A stretch of DNA of 64,000 bases, taken from the NCBI GenBank assembly GCA_021229015.1, contig CM037777.1:22862777-22926776 (forward strand). Direction: 5' to 3'. Under the pieces are notes generated by a model, which did not search any database, had not been told where the DNA came from, and worked only from the letters and a program-made list of their open reading frames with translations. This document shows positions 1 to 11,033 of this stretch, one piece after another (position 1 is the first letter of the stretch; each line of letters begins with the position of its first letter). Both the position numbers and the translations under genes were made by a program. Origin of the DNA: Solen grandis (taxonomy: Eukaryota > Mollusca > Bivalvia > Adapedonta > Solenidae).

Positions 1-843
1 TAGCCAATTAAACATCGGTTGGTTGGTTTTATTCTCGGCCTTTTCATAGCTGCAGTAACTACAACAATATTTTCTCTAGCACTTTTTCAGTATGCATGCT
101 ACATAAATATCAACTTTAAAGTTAATCCCTGTATTAGTATTCAAGTTAATATGCTCTTGACTAACTTTCAGAACAAAGGACAATAACTCAAAATTACTTG
201 ACTGAGAGTTATAAAACTTGGTCACTGCACTTCTCCTGAATGCATGAAGTATCAACTTTGAATTCAATCCCAGTATTAGTATTCATGTTATGCTCCAGAC
301 AAACTTTCAGGACAGATGTACTGACTGACGGATGGACTGATATATGGATGGACAAAGGCAAAAATATATGCCCCCACCCCACAATAAGTGGTAGAGGCAT
401 AAAAATATCTACCTTTGAAGTTTCATGTTGATACCTCTTACAGCTTTGAGTTATGCTCCGAACTAAATTTCAGTATGAAAAATAACAAAGGGCAATAACT
501 CCTTAATCATGCAAAATAGAGTTATGGTTCTTGTGCACTGTACTTCTCTTCATCAAGCTATATGAAGCTATGAAGTTTCATGTTAATACCTCTTATAGGT
601 TTTGAGTTCTGCTCCTGACAAAATTTAAGTATGAAAAATAACAAAGGGCAACAACTCCTAAATGATACAAAATAGAGTTATGGTTCTTGTGCACTGCATT
701 TCTCTTCATCAAGCTCTATCTACCTATGAAGTTTCATGTTGATACCTCTTATAGGTTTTGAGTTGTGCTCCAGACAAACTTTCGGGACGGATGTACGTAC
801 GTACAAACGTACATACAGACGGACAGACAAAGGCAAATCTATA
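1..843. repeat. Family 2 tandem-core repeat, left part
   Basis: Several diverged copies of a roughly 135-bp unit lie head to tail. Each has AAAGGGCAATAACTC, TAGAGTTATGGTTCTTGTG, GTGCACTGCA, a GAAGTTTCATGTTGATACC-like stretch and a TTATGCTCCGGACAAA-like stretch. The same unit recurs at 2040-2640, 7795-8230 and 11390-11710, and in reverse at 32.3-33.3 kb. At 360-400 a GCCCCCACC...GTGGTAGAGGC inverted repeat marks an internal element end. The block is interrupted at 843 by a hAT-like element and resumes at 2863. No host coding sequence is seen. Confidence 0.75.
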
Positions 844-2862
844 CAGGCCTTTTTCTGGCGCATCTACGGGTCCGTTAAACGGACCCATTCCCAATGACAA
901 ATAACGTGTATTTTTCCCAATTTTGATAAAAATATTCCCAATGCGAGTGAATAAAATTCCCACTGCCTAAAAGGAGAAAAAATGAACAAATATCACCTAT
1001 TTATTGAGATGTTCAGTCCCATCAAAACTTGTTTACGATACGACAATGAAAATGGCAGACGTATTCCGAAAATAGTAAAGACACTATTACGCGGTAACCA
1101 CGGTTTTCGGGAAAGCCTGTTTGCCGATCGATTTTTTTTTTAAAGTCCATTCTATTTGTGATTCCCTAAAACGATAATTTCATTATAATTTACAAATTCT
1201 AGTTGCCTTTTTACCTTTAATGCATTTCAAGATGTAAATATCGAAAAAAGGTTTATTCCCGGAGAATTGTCTTGTGTGTCCCGGTTTTTAGCGTGCACTA
1301 TTCACGTTGTCAAGATTTCGTCGCACAACAGTAAGTACTACGTAAAAAACGCATTCGTAAAAAAGATAAAGAGGGGACAAAAAGTTATATTCGTATTTTT
1401 CAAAACAAAGTGAGGAGGATGCTGCCTCAACATCAACTGATTCAACGGTGCCTGCCGATTGTCCTGAACAACCGGCACCCGTAGACCCTCCCGAAAAAAC
1501 AAATGAAAAATCGGCTGAAAAAACCCATTCCAAAAAAGCAACCCCTATATCATTTCAAGAAGGATCCCCCTTGAAATTAGTTCCTAAACTCTCCAGCCTG
1601 ATGACCATCTGTGCTGAAGGTCCAGACCAGTTACTGAATGAAGACCTTGAGCAAATGTGCAACATCTTTAGAGATGCTAAGGCCAGAACTAGATGTGGGT
1701 GTTCCTCGGAACACTTGTGTCGCCTGCATTTAAGCATGTTTGATGAAAGAATTGACTAGAAAATCGATCTTTTGACAAATTATTGATAAAGCATAATCTA
1801 TTTTGTGAGGTACAAAATAACACACGCACACACACACTTTTTTTGGGGGGGGGTGGGGGGGAATAAAATATTCAAACAGTGCAATATGTAATAATTTTCC
1901 CGAGCACTTTCGACTATACAGTCTTCATCAGAGGAGTGTCAGAATGACTATGAATTCAAAACATTAACTGTAAGAAAAATTATGACGTCATTAAGCACTT
2001 ATGACGTTAATTATATATATGTTGCAAGTTTGTAGTCATCATTATCATTATTGAGTTATCATTCTTGTGTACTGCACTCAGACCAATGAGATCTATCTAC
2101 TATAAATGTTTAAGGCAACACTTCAAATACTTTACAAGTTATGCACCACACAAGAATTAAATCCAAAAAAATAAACAAAGGGAAATAACTCCAAAAATAC
2201 AACAGTTATCATTCTTGCACAATGCACTCCATGAGATCTTTCCACCTGTGAGGTTTCAAAGTAATACCTCAAACTTTTGCCCCAAAAAAATTAAGACTGA
2301 AAATCAACAAAGGGCAATAACTCAGAAAATATGAAAGTCATGGTTATCATTCTTGTGCACTGCACTCCACCTCAATGGATCTATCTTTAAGTTTAAGTCA
2401 GCACCTCAAATACTTTTTGAGTTATGCCCGGACAAAAATTAAGACTGAAAATCAACAAAGGGAATAACTCAGAAAATAGAAAGTCAGTTATCATTCTTGT
2501 GCACTGCACTCCACCTCAATGTGATCTATCCATGTTTTAAGTTTCAAGGTGATACCTCAAATACTTTTCGAGTTATGCTCCGGACAAGAAAGTGTGACGT
2601 CGACGACGCCGACGACACCGACGACGACGCCGACGGACAAAGTGATCCCTATGTGTCTGCCATGCTATGCAGGCGACACAAAAATGGCATTGTAATAATG
2701 TTCAGTAATGAGAAACATAATTGAAAAAAAGAAGAAATAAAGAGAATCATAATTAAGACTTGGAATTATATGTTCTAAATTCTTCCCAAAAAGGTGTTTT
2801 CGCGCGAAAAATTCCCAATTCCCAAAAAAATAAAAATCCCAAAATGGCAAGAAAAAGGCCTG
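844..2862. mobile_element. hAT-like element, 5-bp TSD
   Basis: The termini are inverted: CAGGCCTTTTTCT at the left end and AGAAAAAGGCCTG at the right end. They are flanked by a perfect 5-bp duplication CTATA (839-843 and 2863-2867). Removing the element rejoins a family 2 sequence (CTATATCCCCC). Subterminal regions are rich in TTCCCAAT-like motifs, as expected of transposase binding sites. TIRs starting CAGGS fit hAT elements; 5-bp duplications fit the hAT5-type subgroup. No transposase domain is readable, so the element is non-autonomous. It carries an open reading frame (1370-1759) and several family 2 units (2040-2640). Confidence 0.7.
1370..1759 (+). CDS. Orphan ORF inside hAT-like element, unknown protein
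   Basis: An open frame of about 129 codons with no ATG near its start, so it would be an exon or the remnant of a longer protein. The N-terminal part reads KKLYSYFSKQSEEDAAS, reminiscent of the SYF/SFF-K openings of many hAT transposases and ZMYM/ZBED-type proteins. A Pro/Glu/Lys-rich stretch follows, then a compact C-terminus with LMTICAEGPDQLLNEDLEQM and a Cys/His cluster (CGCSSEHLCRLH), ending at TGA 1757-1759. A good donor-like GTAAGT lies just upstream at 1331. I do not recognise the family. It could be a transposase N-terminus or a host exon picked up by the element. Its amino-acid composition looks protein-like, unlike the shadow frames around it, but expression is unproven. Confidence 0.35.
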   Translation, partial: RGDKKLYSYFSKQSEEDAASTSTDSTVPADCPEQPAPVDPPEKTNEKSAEKTHSKKATPISFQEGSPLKLVPKLSSLMTICAEGPDQLLNEDLEQMCNIFRDAKARTRCGCSSEHLCRLHLSMFDERID

Positions 2863-2925
2863 CTATATCCCCCCCCCCCCCCACACACACACACATAAGT
2901 GGTGGGGGCATAAAAACAGTAATTC
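2863..2925. repeat. Hairpin end of family 2 repeat
   Basis: CTATATCCCC, a C-run, an AC run, then AAGTGGTGGGGGCATAAAA. This resembles the palindromic ends TATACCCCCC...GGGGGTATA seen at 8283-8315 and 32288-32325. It is the continuation of the family 2 copy ending at 843. Confidence 0.5.
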
Positions 2926-2998
2926 ATAACAAACTTTAAACAAAATAAGAATATACCAATCAAAGCTTTTGAAGCGGGCTGAATAAGCAGCAACTCAC

Positions 2999-3277
2999 CT
3001 TATGATTATCAAAACATCTCATAAACTGATGTGCAGTAACACAATTAGGACACAGGTAGTTGGCACAATCCTGACATCTGGCTACTGCCTTCTCCTTTGC
3101 CTTACAGCTTGTGCAAATGATCTGCATTAGCTCAATGTCGGACATTTCCATCAGATCCATCAGCACATATTCTGGTGTCAGGTCTGACACACCTTTTGAA
3201 GATAACTGTGTTTCCAGCTTGCATTTCTTGCACTCTATTGATCTGCACTCCTTTCCATCAGTACTGTTTTCCTCCAA
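2999..3277 (-). CDS. TRIM coding exon 2 (RING end, B-box)
   Basis: Bounded by acceptor CTACTTGCTATTTCAG before 3277 and donor AAG/GTGAGT at 2999/2998. It is 279 nt (93 codons), phase 0 at both ends. It begins LEENSTDGKE and ends FDNHK. The following exon is outside the window. Confidence 0.85.
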
Positions 3278-6200
3278 CTGAAATAGCAAGTAGAGAAAGT
3301 TGTAAATTTACAGTCCAGTCACGATGGAATGAAATGACGGTGTAATGTGAAGTAAGTCTCTGGTCCCAGGAGAATTTGTTCTTTATTCAATGTAAAAAAG
3401 ATTCCATGTGACCGAGATACACTGAAGCGAACCATCAAAGAAGTCCCCAGGACCAATCAACAGTTGATTAACGATAGACTTGAATGAAGTGTCCGTCATT
3501 TTTTTCACACCTAACAGGGTGACACACTTCACTTTCACGTGTCGGCCATTATGTTGTGCAATTTGCCAATCAGCACAGCACCAGTGTGGCACAATGACAC
3601 AGATCATACAAGAGAGTTTGTATGTAGCATGCAGGGGATACCTTGAGTGATTATATGTTAATAATAAATTATCAGTATAAATGTTGGTGATCATCTTTAT
3701 TTTTCGCAATTCAGTACATAACACAAAACAAGTATATATGCAAATGAAGAATATATAGTGTCTTGTAACATTAGGAAAATTTGATATCAGGGCCTTTTTT
3801 CCAGTTTTGGGGAAGGCGCCCTAGCCCTATTTGTTTGGAAAAAAATAAAAATGTTCTTTTCGTGGGGAAAAAAATGCAATTTTCAAATTTTTGGGATTTT
3901 TTTGTTCTTGTAGATAAGTTATTATTAAAAAAAAATCTATAAACAGACTTAAGAACATTGCTCTAGATAGTCTTCATGTGTAACTTAATTTTCCATATTC
4001 CTTTAAAATGGAGTTAACATCACCAACTTTGATTGAGGGGTTGGCGTATTGACTGAATCTTTTTTTTTAATTACTCTTAAAACACTTACATGAGATTGGA
4101 AAAGATGGCTTGATAAAACAAGAGGCCCATGTTGGCCCTAAATCGCTCACCTGAGATAAATAGGTTGACCCAAGGAACATCTCTACCAATTTATTTTAAA
4201 ATCTGGCCACTAGTTTTGAAGAAAATGATTTTTTAAGTTTTCTTCTTTTTTTTTTCTTTTTGTTGCCATGGCAACCAGTTCTATATGGATCAAGTTTATT
4301 TTAGCAACTTTTGTGAAGGTTGACCCAAAGATCATCCCTGCCAAGTTTAATCAAATTCTGTCCAGTGGTTTCAGAGATAATGTTGATTAAAGTTTTCCCT
4401 ATATACATATAAGGCAAATAAGCCCCACCCCTGGCGGCCATGTTTTTTACGGTTTGGAATAATTTTAGCAACTTTGGAAGAGGTTGACCCAAGGAACATC
4501 TGTACTAATTTATTTTAAAATCTGGCCAGTAGTTTTGAAGAAGATGATTTTTAAAGTTTTCATTTTCTTCTTCTTTTTGTTGCCATGGCAACCAGAGTTC
4601 TACATGGATCAAGTTTATTTTAGCAACTTTTGTGAAGGTTGACCCAAGGATCATCCCTGCCAAGTTTAATCAAATTCTGTCGAGTGGTTTCAGAGGAGAT
4701 GTTGTTTAAAGGTTTCTCTATATACATAAAAGGCAAATAAGCCCCGCCCCTGGCGGCCATGTTTTTTTACGGATCGGAATAATTTTAGCAATTTTGGTAG
4801 AGGTTGACCCAAGGAACATCTGTACCAATTTATTTTAAAATCTGGCCAGTAGTTTTGAAGAAGATGATTTTTAAAGTTTTCATTTTTTTCTTCTTTTTGT
4901 TGCCATGGCAACCACAGTTCTACATGGATCAAGTTTATTTTAGCAACTTTTGTGAAGGTTGACCCAAGGATCATCCCTGCCAAGTTTAATCAAATTCTGT
5001 ACCAATTTATTTTAAAATCTGGCCAGTAGTTTTGAAGAAGATGATTTTTTAAGTTTTCATTTTTTTTTTTTCATTTTGTTGCCATGGCAACCAGAGTTCT
5101 ACATGGATCAAGTTTATTTTAGCAACTTTTGTGAAGGTTGACCCAAGGATCATCCCTGCCAAGTTTAATCAAATTCTGTCCAGTGGTTTCAGAGGAGATG
5201 TTGTTTAAAGGTTTCTCTATATACATAAAAGGCAAATAAGCCCCGCCCCTGGCGGCCATGTTTTTTTACGGATTGGAATAATTTTAGCAACTTTGGTAGA
5301 GGTTGACCCAAGGAACATCTGTACCAATTTATTTTAAAATCTGGCCAGTAGTTTTGAAGAAGATGATTTTTAAAGTTTTCATTTTTTTTTTCTTTTTGTT
5401 GCCATGGCAACCAGAGTTCTACATGGATCAAGTTTATTTTAGCAACTTTTGTGAAGGTTGACCCAAGGATCATCCCTGCCAAGTTTAATCAAATTCTGTC
5501 CAGTGGTTTCAGAGAAGATGTTGTTTAAAGGTTTCTCTATATACATACAAGAGGGCCATGATGGCCCTGGATCGCTCACCTGAGTACCATTGCTACAACT
5601 GATTACAAGGTTTTTAAACAGACAAGAATTCTGATATAACTCAATCTTAAACATTTTAGCCCTGACAATACTACACACCAAATATATAAGCACTGGGCCT
5701 TATGGTTTCAGAGGAGAAGACTTAGTGCGGGGTCATTTATCTCCAAAGGGCCACCATTTTGAAAATCTTGATAATGAACCATTAGATGATGCTACATACC
5801 AAATATCTAAGCTCTAGGCCTAATGGATTCATAGAAGAAGATTTTTAAAGATTTTCCTATATAACTCTATGTTAAACAAGTGACCCCTGGTGCGGGGGCA
5901 TTTATCACCAAGGGCAATTTAAATCTTGTAATAACCATAGATGATGTCATACCAAATATCTAACTCTAGGCCTATGGATTCATAGAAGAAGATTTTTAAA
6001 GATTTTCCTATATAACTCTATGTAAAACAAGTGATCCATGGTGCGGGGTCATTTATCACCATAGGGCTATGATTTGTACAATCTTGGTAATGAACCATAA
6101 GATGATGCTACATACCAAATATCTAAGCTCTAGGCCTAATGGATTCAAAGAAGAAGATTTTTAAAGATTTTCCTATATAACTCTATGTAAAACAAGTGAC

Positions 6201-9200
6201 CCCTGGTGCGGGGTCATTTATCATCGTAGGGCTATCATTTGTACAATCTTGGTAATGGCCCATAAGATGATGCTACATACCAAATATCTAAGCTCTAGGC
6301 CTAATGGATTCATAGAAGAAGATTTTTAAAGTTTTTTCTATATAACTCTATGTAAAACAAGTGACCCATGGTGCGGGGTCATTTATCACCATAGGGTCAT
6401 GATTTGTACAATCTTGGTAATGAACCATAAGATGATGCTTCATACCAAATATCTAACTCTAGGCCTTATGGATTCATAGAAGAAGATTTTTAAATTTTTC
6501 TATATAACTCTATGTAAAACAAGTGACCCTGGTGCGGGGCATTTATCACCTAGGGTATGATTTGAACAATCTTGGTAATGAACCATAAGATGATGCTACA
6601 TACCAAATATCTAAGCTCTAGGCCTAATGGATTCATAGAAGAAGATTTTTAAAGTTTTTCCTATATAACTCTATGTAAAACAAGTGACCCATGGTGCGGG
6701 GTCATTTATCACCATAGGGTCATGATTTGTACAATCTTGGTAATGAACCATAAGATGATGCTTCATACCAAATATCTAAGCTCTAGGCCTTATGGATTCA
6801 TAGAAGAAGATTTTTAAACATTTTCCTATATAACTCTATGTAAAACAAGTGACCCCTGGTGCGGGGTCATTTATCACCGAGGGTCATGATTTGTACAATC
6901 TTGGTAATGAACCATAAGATGATGCTTCATACCAAATATCTAAGCTCTAGGCCTTATGGATTCATAGAAGAAGATTTTTAAACATTTTCCTATATAACTC
7001 TATGTAAAACAAGTGACCCCTGGTGCGGGGTCATTTATCACCGTAGGGCTATGATTTGTACAATCTTGGTAATGGCCCATAAGATGATGCTACATACCAA
7101 ATATCTAAGCTCTAGGCCTTGCAGTTTTGCAGAAGAAGATTTTCAAAGTTTGCATTTTTAAAATCTATTTTTAGCTCCTGTGACCTACTTTTTTAACCAA
7201 TCTGAATAATTTGTACAACTTTGATAGAGGGCATCATAAGGATGATTCCTGTGAAGTTTGGTCAAAATCCCTTCAGCGGTTCATGAGGAGATGTTGTTTA
7301 AAGCAAATTGTTGACGACGGACGCACGCACGCACGCACGCACGCACGCACGGACGACGGACAAAAGGCGATCACAATAGCTCACCATGAGCACGTTGTGC
7401 TCAGGTGAGCTAATAAGGCAAATAAGCCCCGCCCCTGGCAGCCATGTTTTTTTACGGATCGGAATAATTTTAGCAACTTTGGTAGAGGTTGACCCAAGGA
7501 ACATCTGTACCAATTTATTTTAAAATCTGGCCAGTAGTTTTGAAGAAGATGATTTTTTAAGTTTTCATTTTTTTTGTTGTTGTTGCCATGGCAACCAGAG
7601 TTCTACATGGATCAAGTTTATTTTAGCAACTTTTGTGAAGGTTGACCCAAGGATCATCCCTGCCAAGTTTAATCAAATTCTGTCCAGTGGTTTCAGAGGA
7701 GATGTCGTTTAAAGAAAATTGTTGACGACGCACGACGACGGACGCAGGGCGATCCTAATAGCTCACTTGAGCACAAAGTGCTCAGGTGAGCTAAAAATAC
7801 AAAGGGCAATAACTCTGTAATTACTCTAGATAGAGTTATGGTTCTTGTGCACTGCACTTCCTCTCATTGTGCTTGACCATTGTATGAAATTGTTTTGAAA
7901 TCCAATCAGTACTTTACAAGTTATACTCCGGACAAGGAAAAAATATAAAGGGCAATAACTCTGTAATTACTCTAGATAGAGTTATTGTTCTTGTGCACTG
8001 CACTTCCTCATATTGTGGTTGACCATTGTATGAAATTGTTTTGAAATCAAACTTGTACTTTTCAAGTTATGCTCCGGACAAGGAAAAGTAACAAAGGGCA
8101 ATAACTCCGTAATAAGTCAAGATGGAGTTATGGTTCTTGTGCACTGCACTTCCTCTCCATGTGCTTGATCATTGCATGAAGTTGTATTGAATTCCAACTT
8201 GTGGTTTTCAAGTTATGCTCCGCACAAGGAAAATGCAACGGACCGCTGGACCAACCGACCGACCGACCACCGGGTGACTCCTATATACCCCCCCAAACTT
8301 TGTTTCGGGGGTATAATAATTGTGTGGTCCGGTGCTACTTCGTTCCATTGCGAATGAACTATAGTTGCTTTTAAAAAAAAAGATAAAAGATACATCCTTG
8401 AAAACCTTTTTTGTTTTACTTTGGTTATGTGTACTCGTATATAACTGAATATAATCTGAAACATAAGCTGTTGACATTCATAGGAATTATATAACAAGAG
8501 GGTCATGATGGCCCTTTATAGCTCACCTGAGTGTTGTCAATATACATAAATACAGGGTTCGACATTAACCTACGACCGAACGACATTGTCTAGTAGACAG
8601 TCGGTCCGGTTTTGTTAAGCCCACGAGTAACTGGTCCGACTGGTCTAGTTAAACAAGAGGCCCATGAGGCCCTAAATCGCTCACCTGAGATAAATTAAGC
8701 TTGACCCAAGGAACATCTGTACCAATTTATTTTAAAATCTGGCCAGTAGTTTTGAAGAAGATGATTTTTAAAGTTTTCATTTTTTTTTCTTTTTGTTGCC
8801 ATGGCAACCAGAGTTCTACATGGATCAAGTTTATTTTAGCAACTTTTGTGAAGGTTGACCCAAGGATCATCCCTGCCAAGTTTAATCAAATTCTGTCCAG
8901 TGGTTTCAGAGGAGATGTTGTTTAAAGGTTTCTCTATATACATATAAGGCAAATAAGCCCCGCCCCTGGCGGCCATGTTTTTTTACGGATCGGAATAATT
9001 TTAGCAACTTTGGTAGAGGTTGACCTAAGGAACATCTGTACCAATTTATTTTAAAATCTGGCCAGTAGTTTTGAAGAAGATGATTTTTAAAGTTTTCATA
9101 TTTTTTTTTCTTTTTGTTGCCATGGCAACCAGAGTTCTACATGGATCAAGTTTATTTTAGCAACTTTTGTGAAGGTTGACCCAAGGATCATCCCTGCCAA

Positions 9201-11033
9201 GTTTAATCAAATTCTGTCCAGTGGTTTCAGAGGAGATGTTGTTTAAAGGTTTCTCTATATACATATAAGGCAAATAAGCCCCGCCCCTGGCGGCCATGTT
9301 TTTTTAAGGATCGGAATAATTTTAGCAACTTTGGTAGAGGTTGACCCAAGGAACATCTGTACCAATTTATTTTAAAATCTGGCCAGTAGTTTTGAAGAAG
9401 ATGATTTTTAAAGTTTTCATTTTTTTTCTCTTTTTGTTGCCATGGCAACCAGAGTTCTTCATGGATCAACTTTATTTTAGCAACTTTTGTAGAGCCTCAC
9501 CCAAGGAACATTCCTGCCAAGTTTCATTAAATTCTGTCCAGCGGTTTCAGAGGAGATGTCGTTTAAAGCAAATTGTTGACGACGGACGACTGACGACGCA
9601 CGACGACGGACGCCGGGCGATCACAAAAGCTCACCTTGAGCACTTTGTGCTCAGGTGAGCTAAAAATCCACCAATAAATTATTATTTGCCCCTTCCATTC
9701 ATGCATTTAATTAACAACATGTGTTTCTCATGAAAAAATGGATTTTGATATGAAATTTCATTTGTTTTAGCTATCAAAGTTTGGAAAACCCAAGTTTTTT
9801 TTTAGCATTTCATTAATAAATTAAGTTTGATTTTTTGATTGGCTGTTGATGCCTTTTGAATGGGCACTTGCTCTGTCGCATGGCGACATGCTGTAAATGA
9901 TTGAAAAATGTGTTTGATCATTGAAATAAAAGCAATGTTTGAATTTGTCGCCTGTGATTACTATCTTCCCTTTGTCTTATGAGTTTAAATGAGCGTAGTT
10001 ATGGTACATAAAAAGATAATTTATATCTAAAAGGTGACAAATTCTGGTTTCCCAAATGTAACACCACACCATGTTTATTTGAATATGTTACAATCGAGCA
10101 GACGTACGTTTCTCGTTTATATTAAGTATGGACCTATTTAAATTTGGGTTTCGACACATACAAGTAGCAAAGTTTCAAATAAACGAAAGGAAAATCAGGA
10201 ATCAAAAGAGTATGTAAAACAAAAGCTCAAACATCAATTTTGCGTGGCTGGGTCACGACGATTAAAACAGTGTGATGTTCTATACAGTAAGCCTTGCAGG
10301 AAATTTGAGACTGTGGGTAGAATTATTCAGGGTACCATACTGACAACTTTAAAATTGATGACATAAAAATTAAAAATGAATTAACATTGCACATAAGAAA
10401 TAAACAATCACATTGTGAGCTCTTATAATAAATTAAATTGACTAGTCAGTGCAGAGACCGCTTTAATATGGACTGTTTAGGTTAACGATGGACATTGTGT
10501 GTTCAACAATGTTGAAAATGAAGCAACTTTAGATTTTTAGTAAAAAGCAGTTACACTATTACATTGTTCATGTACCCATAGTGTTGATATGCAGTATCGT
10601 TATTTTTTTATTCAAATATTTTTATCCTTATTATATGAATGTGTATCCCTCAATATATATATATGGTATACAACAGGAGCATAACTATTAAGTGATGTTA
10701 AAGATATTGTACTACAGGGTTTATCTAAAACAAGTTTGGTCCAGTTCAAATTAGGTCAGGTCTAGTCAATTCTCTGAGCTACTGGGCCACTGGTCCAGTG
10801 ATTGAAAAAGTTAATGTTGAACCCTGAAATATGTGATATTATAGTCATTGAAATTAAAATACCTGTTTCTGAAGACATGTCAGACAGTAAACATGAAGGC
10901 AGGACAAAACAGTGGGTTGCTTCATCTTCTCCGAGCATGATGGACAGTTATGGTCGTCTTCTGGAGTAGGGGAACAAATTGGAGATTCCAAGGGGGAGAT
11001 TGGTGAATCCCTCATAGCTTCTTCACTCGACAT
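2999..11033 (-). CDS. TRIM-family RING/B-box E3 ligase, 5' coding part
   Basis: The first two coding exons of a TRIM protein, joined in phase 0 (11033-10863 and 3277-2999, 150 residues visible). Residues 30-53 give the first half of a C3HC4 RING (CPSC, then CLHVYCLTC). Residues 73-76 (CKKC) supply the last RING pair. Residues 112-149 form a B-box (CTSC, C125, CQDC, LCPNC, AHQ, H149). TRIM proteins are RING-type ubiquitin ligases that usually act as oligomers in cytoplasm or nucleus. The B-box ending AHQFMRCFDNHK recalls TRIM-NHL proteins of the brat/NCL-1/TRIM71 group as I remember them, so NHL repeats may follow to the left of the window; this sub-assignment is tentative. ATG 11033 was chosen because a TTTTCAG acceptor directly precedes it. 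The N-terminus is Ser/Pro-rich. The 7.6-kb intron is filled with transposons. Confidence 0.85.
3300..3787. other. Intronic AT-rich stretch, nothing recognised
   Basis: Intron of the TRIM gene. No coding, RNA or clear repeat signal is seen here; open frames are short and without domain features. Confidence 0.4.
3788..3930. mobile_element. Left end of a hAT-like element (truncated)
   Basis: CAGGGCCTTTTTTCC followed by GGG/TTTGGGA-rich subterminal sequence resembles the left end of the 13716-14935 element. I could not find its matching right end before the family 1 repeat at 4118, so it looks truncated. Confidence 0.4.
5547..7412 (+). mobile_element. Nested family 1 element B with 163-bp tandem core
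   Basis: Starts ACAAGAGGGCCATGATGG and ends at the hairpin GAGCACGTTGTGCTC AGGTGAGCTA. It interrupts element A inside TATATACATA/TAAGGCAAAT, a junction intact at 8934-8960. It shares with A only the terminal palindromes and a right-end block (CAGCGGTTCATGAGGAGATG, GTTTAAAGCAAATTGTTGACG). Its core is a different tandem repeat, about nine units of roughly 163 bp (5700-7110). A CGCA microsatellite lies at 7321-7350. Confidence 0.7.
5700..7110 (+). repeat. 163-bp tandem array in element B
   Basis: Roughly nine copies of a unit with TACCAAATATCTAAGCTCTA, GGCCTAATGGATTCATAGAA, GAAGATTTTTAAAG, CTATATAACTCTATGTAAAA, GTGACCCCTGGTGCGGGGTC and ACAATCTTGGTAATG. Spacing of the GATGATGCTACATACC anchor is about 160-165 bp. 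Units differ by point changes and small deletions. Confidence 0.85.
7795..8330 (+). mobile_element. Family 2 element with hairpin end
   Basis: Three tandem units (AAAGGGCAATAACTCTGTAA, TAGAGTTATGGTTCTTGTGC, CTTGACCATTGTATGAAATT, AAGTTATGCTCCGGACAAGG) are followed by a CCGACCGACCGACC-rich bridge. The terminal inverted repeat is ATACCCCCCCAAA CTTTG TTTCGGGGGTAT (8286-8313). Its order (tandem core, GAC/CCGAC-rich bridge, terminal hairpin) parallels family 1. Confidence 0.65.
8494..8552 (+). mobile_element. Family 1 left end, truncated
   Basis: ACAAGAGGGTCATGATGGCC followed by AGCTCACCTGAGT is a family 1 left terminus. It is cut after about 60 bp by the hAT-like element at 8553, and no matching right end follows 10826. 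Confidence 0.6.
8553..10826. mobile_element. hAT-like element, 5-bp TSD, hosts family 1 copy
   Basis: Terminal repeats CAGGGTTCGACATTAAC and GTTAATGTTGAACCCTG match at 16 of 17 positions. A perfect 5-bp duplication AAATA flanks them (8548-8552, 10827-10831). A subterminal CCAGTGGCCCAGTAG-like stretch near the right end partly mirrors the left (ACTGGTCC). A complete family 1 element lies inside (8653-9664). 9665-10720 is unique AT-rich sequence without a readable transposase. The right end is only 36 bp from the TRIM exon 1 donor. Confidence 0.7.
8653..9664 (+). mobile_element. Family 1 element, A-type core
   Basis: Complete copy from ACAAGAGGCCCATGAGGCCC to the hairpin GAGCACTTTGTGCTC AGGTGAGCTAAAAA, with about three 330-bp core modules closely similar to those of element A. 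The last module is joined to the GACGACGGACG right-end block. Confidence 0.75.

Larger units (their letters stand above)
4118..7793 (+). mobile_element. Family 1 palindrome-ended element A (composite)
   Basis: The left end ACAAGAGGCCCATGTTGGCCC carries a short palindrome followed by CGCTCACCTGAG. The right end GCTCACTTGAGCAC AAA GTGCTCAGGTGAGC is a strong hairpin followed by TAAAAA. The core repeats a roughly 330-bp module: TTGACCCAAGGAACATC, AATCTGGCCAGTAGTTTTG, TTGCCATGGCAACCAGAG, CCAGTGGTTTCAGAGGAGA, GCCCCGCCCCTGGCGGCC. It occurs about three times before 5547 and once after 7412. A second family 1 element is inserted between. Near the right end is a GACGACGGACG-rich segment. No transposase is visible. 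Class is undetermined; Helitron/Helentron-like is a hypothesis because no clear target duplication is seen. Confidence 0.7.

Noticed and set aside
4690..5482. Repeated 97-codon open frames on the minus strand (4690-4983, 5189-5482, 9227-9469)
   Set aside because: They are shadows of the family 1 330-bp core module, start and stop with the module, and have no domain features.
7321..7355. CGCA microsatellite as a regulatory CpG cluster
   Set aside because: It is part of the GACGACGG bridge found in all family 1 copies, so it is transposon sequence.
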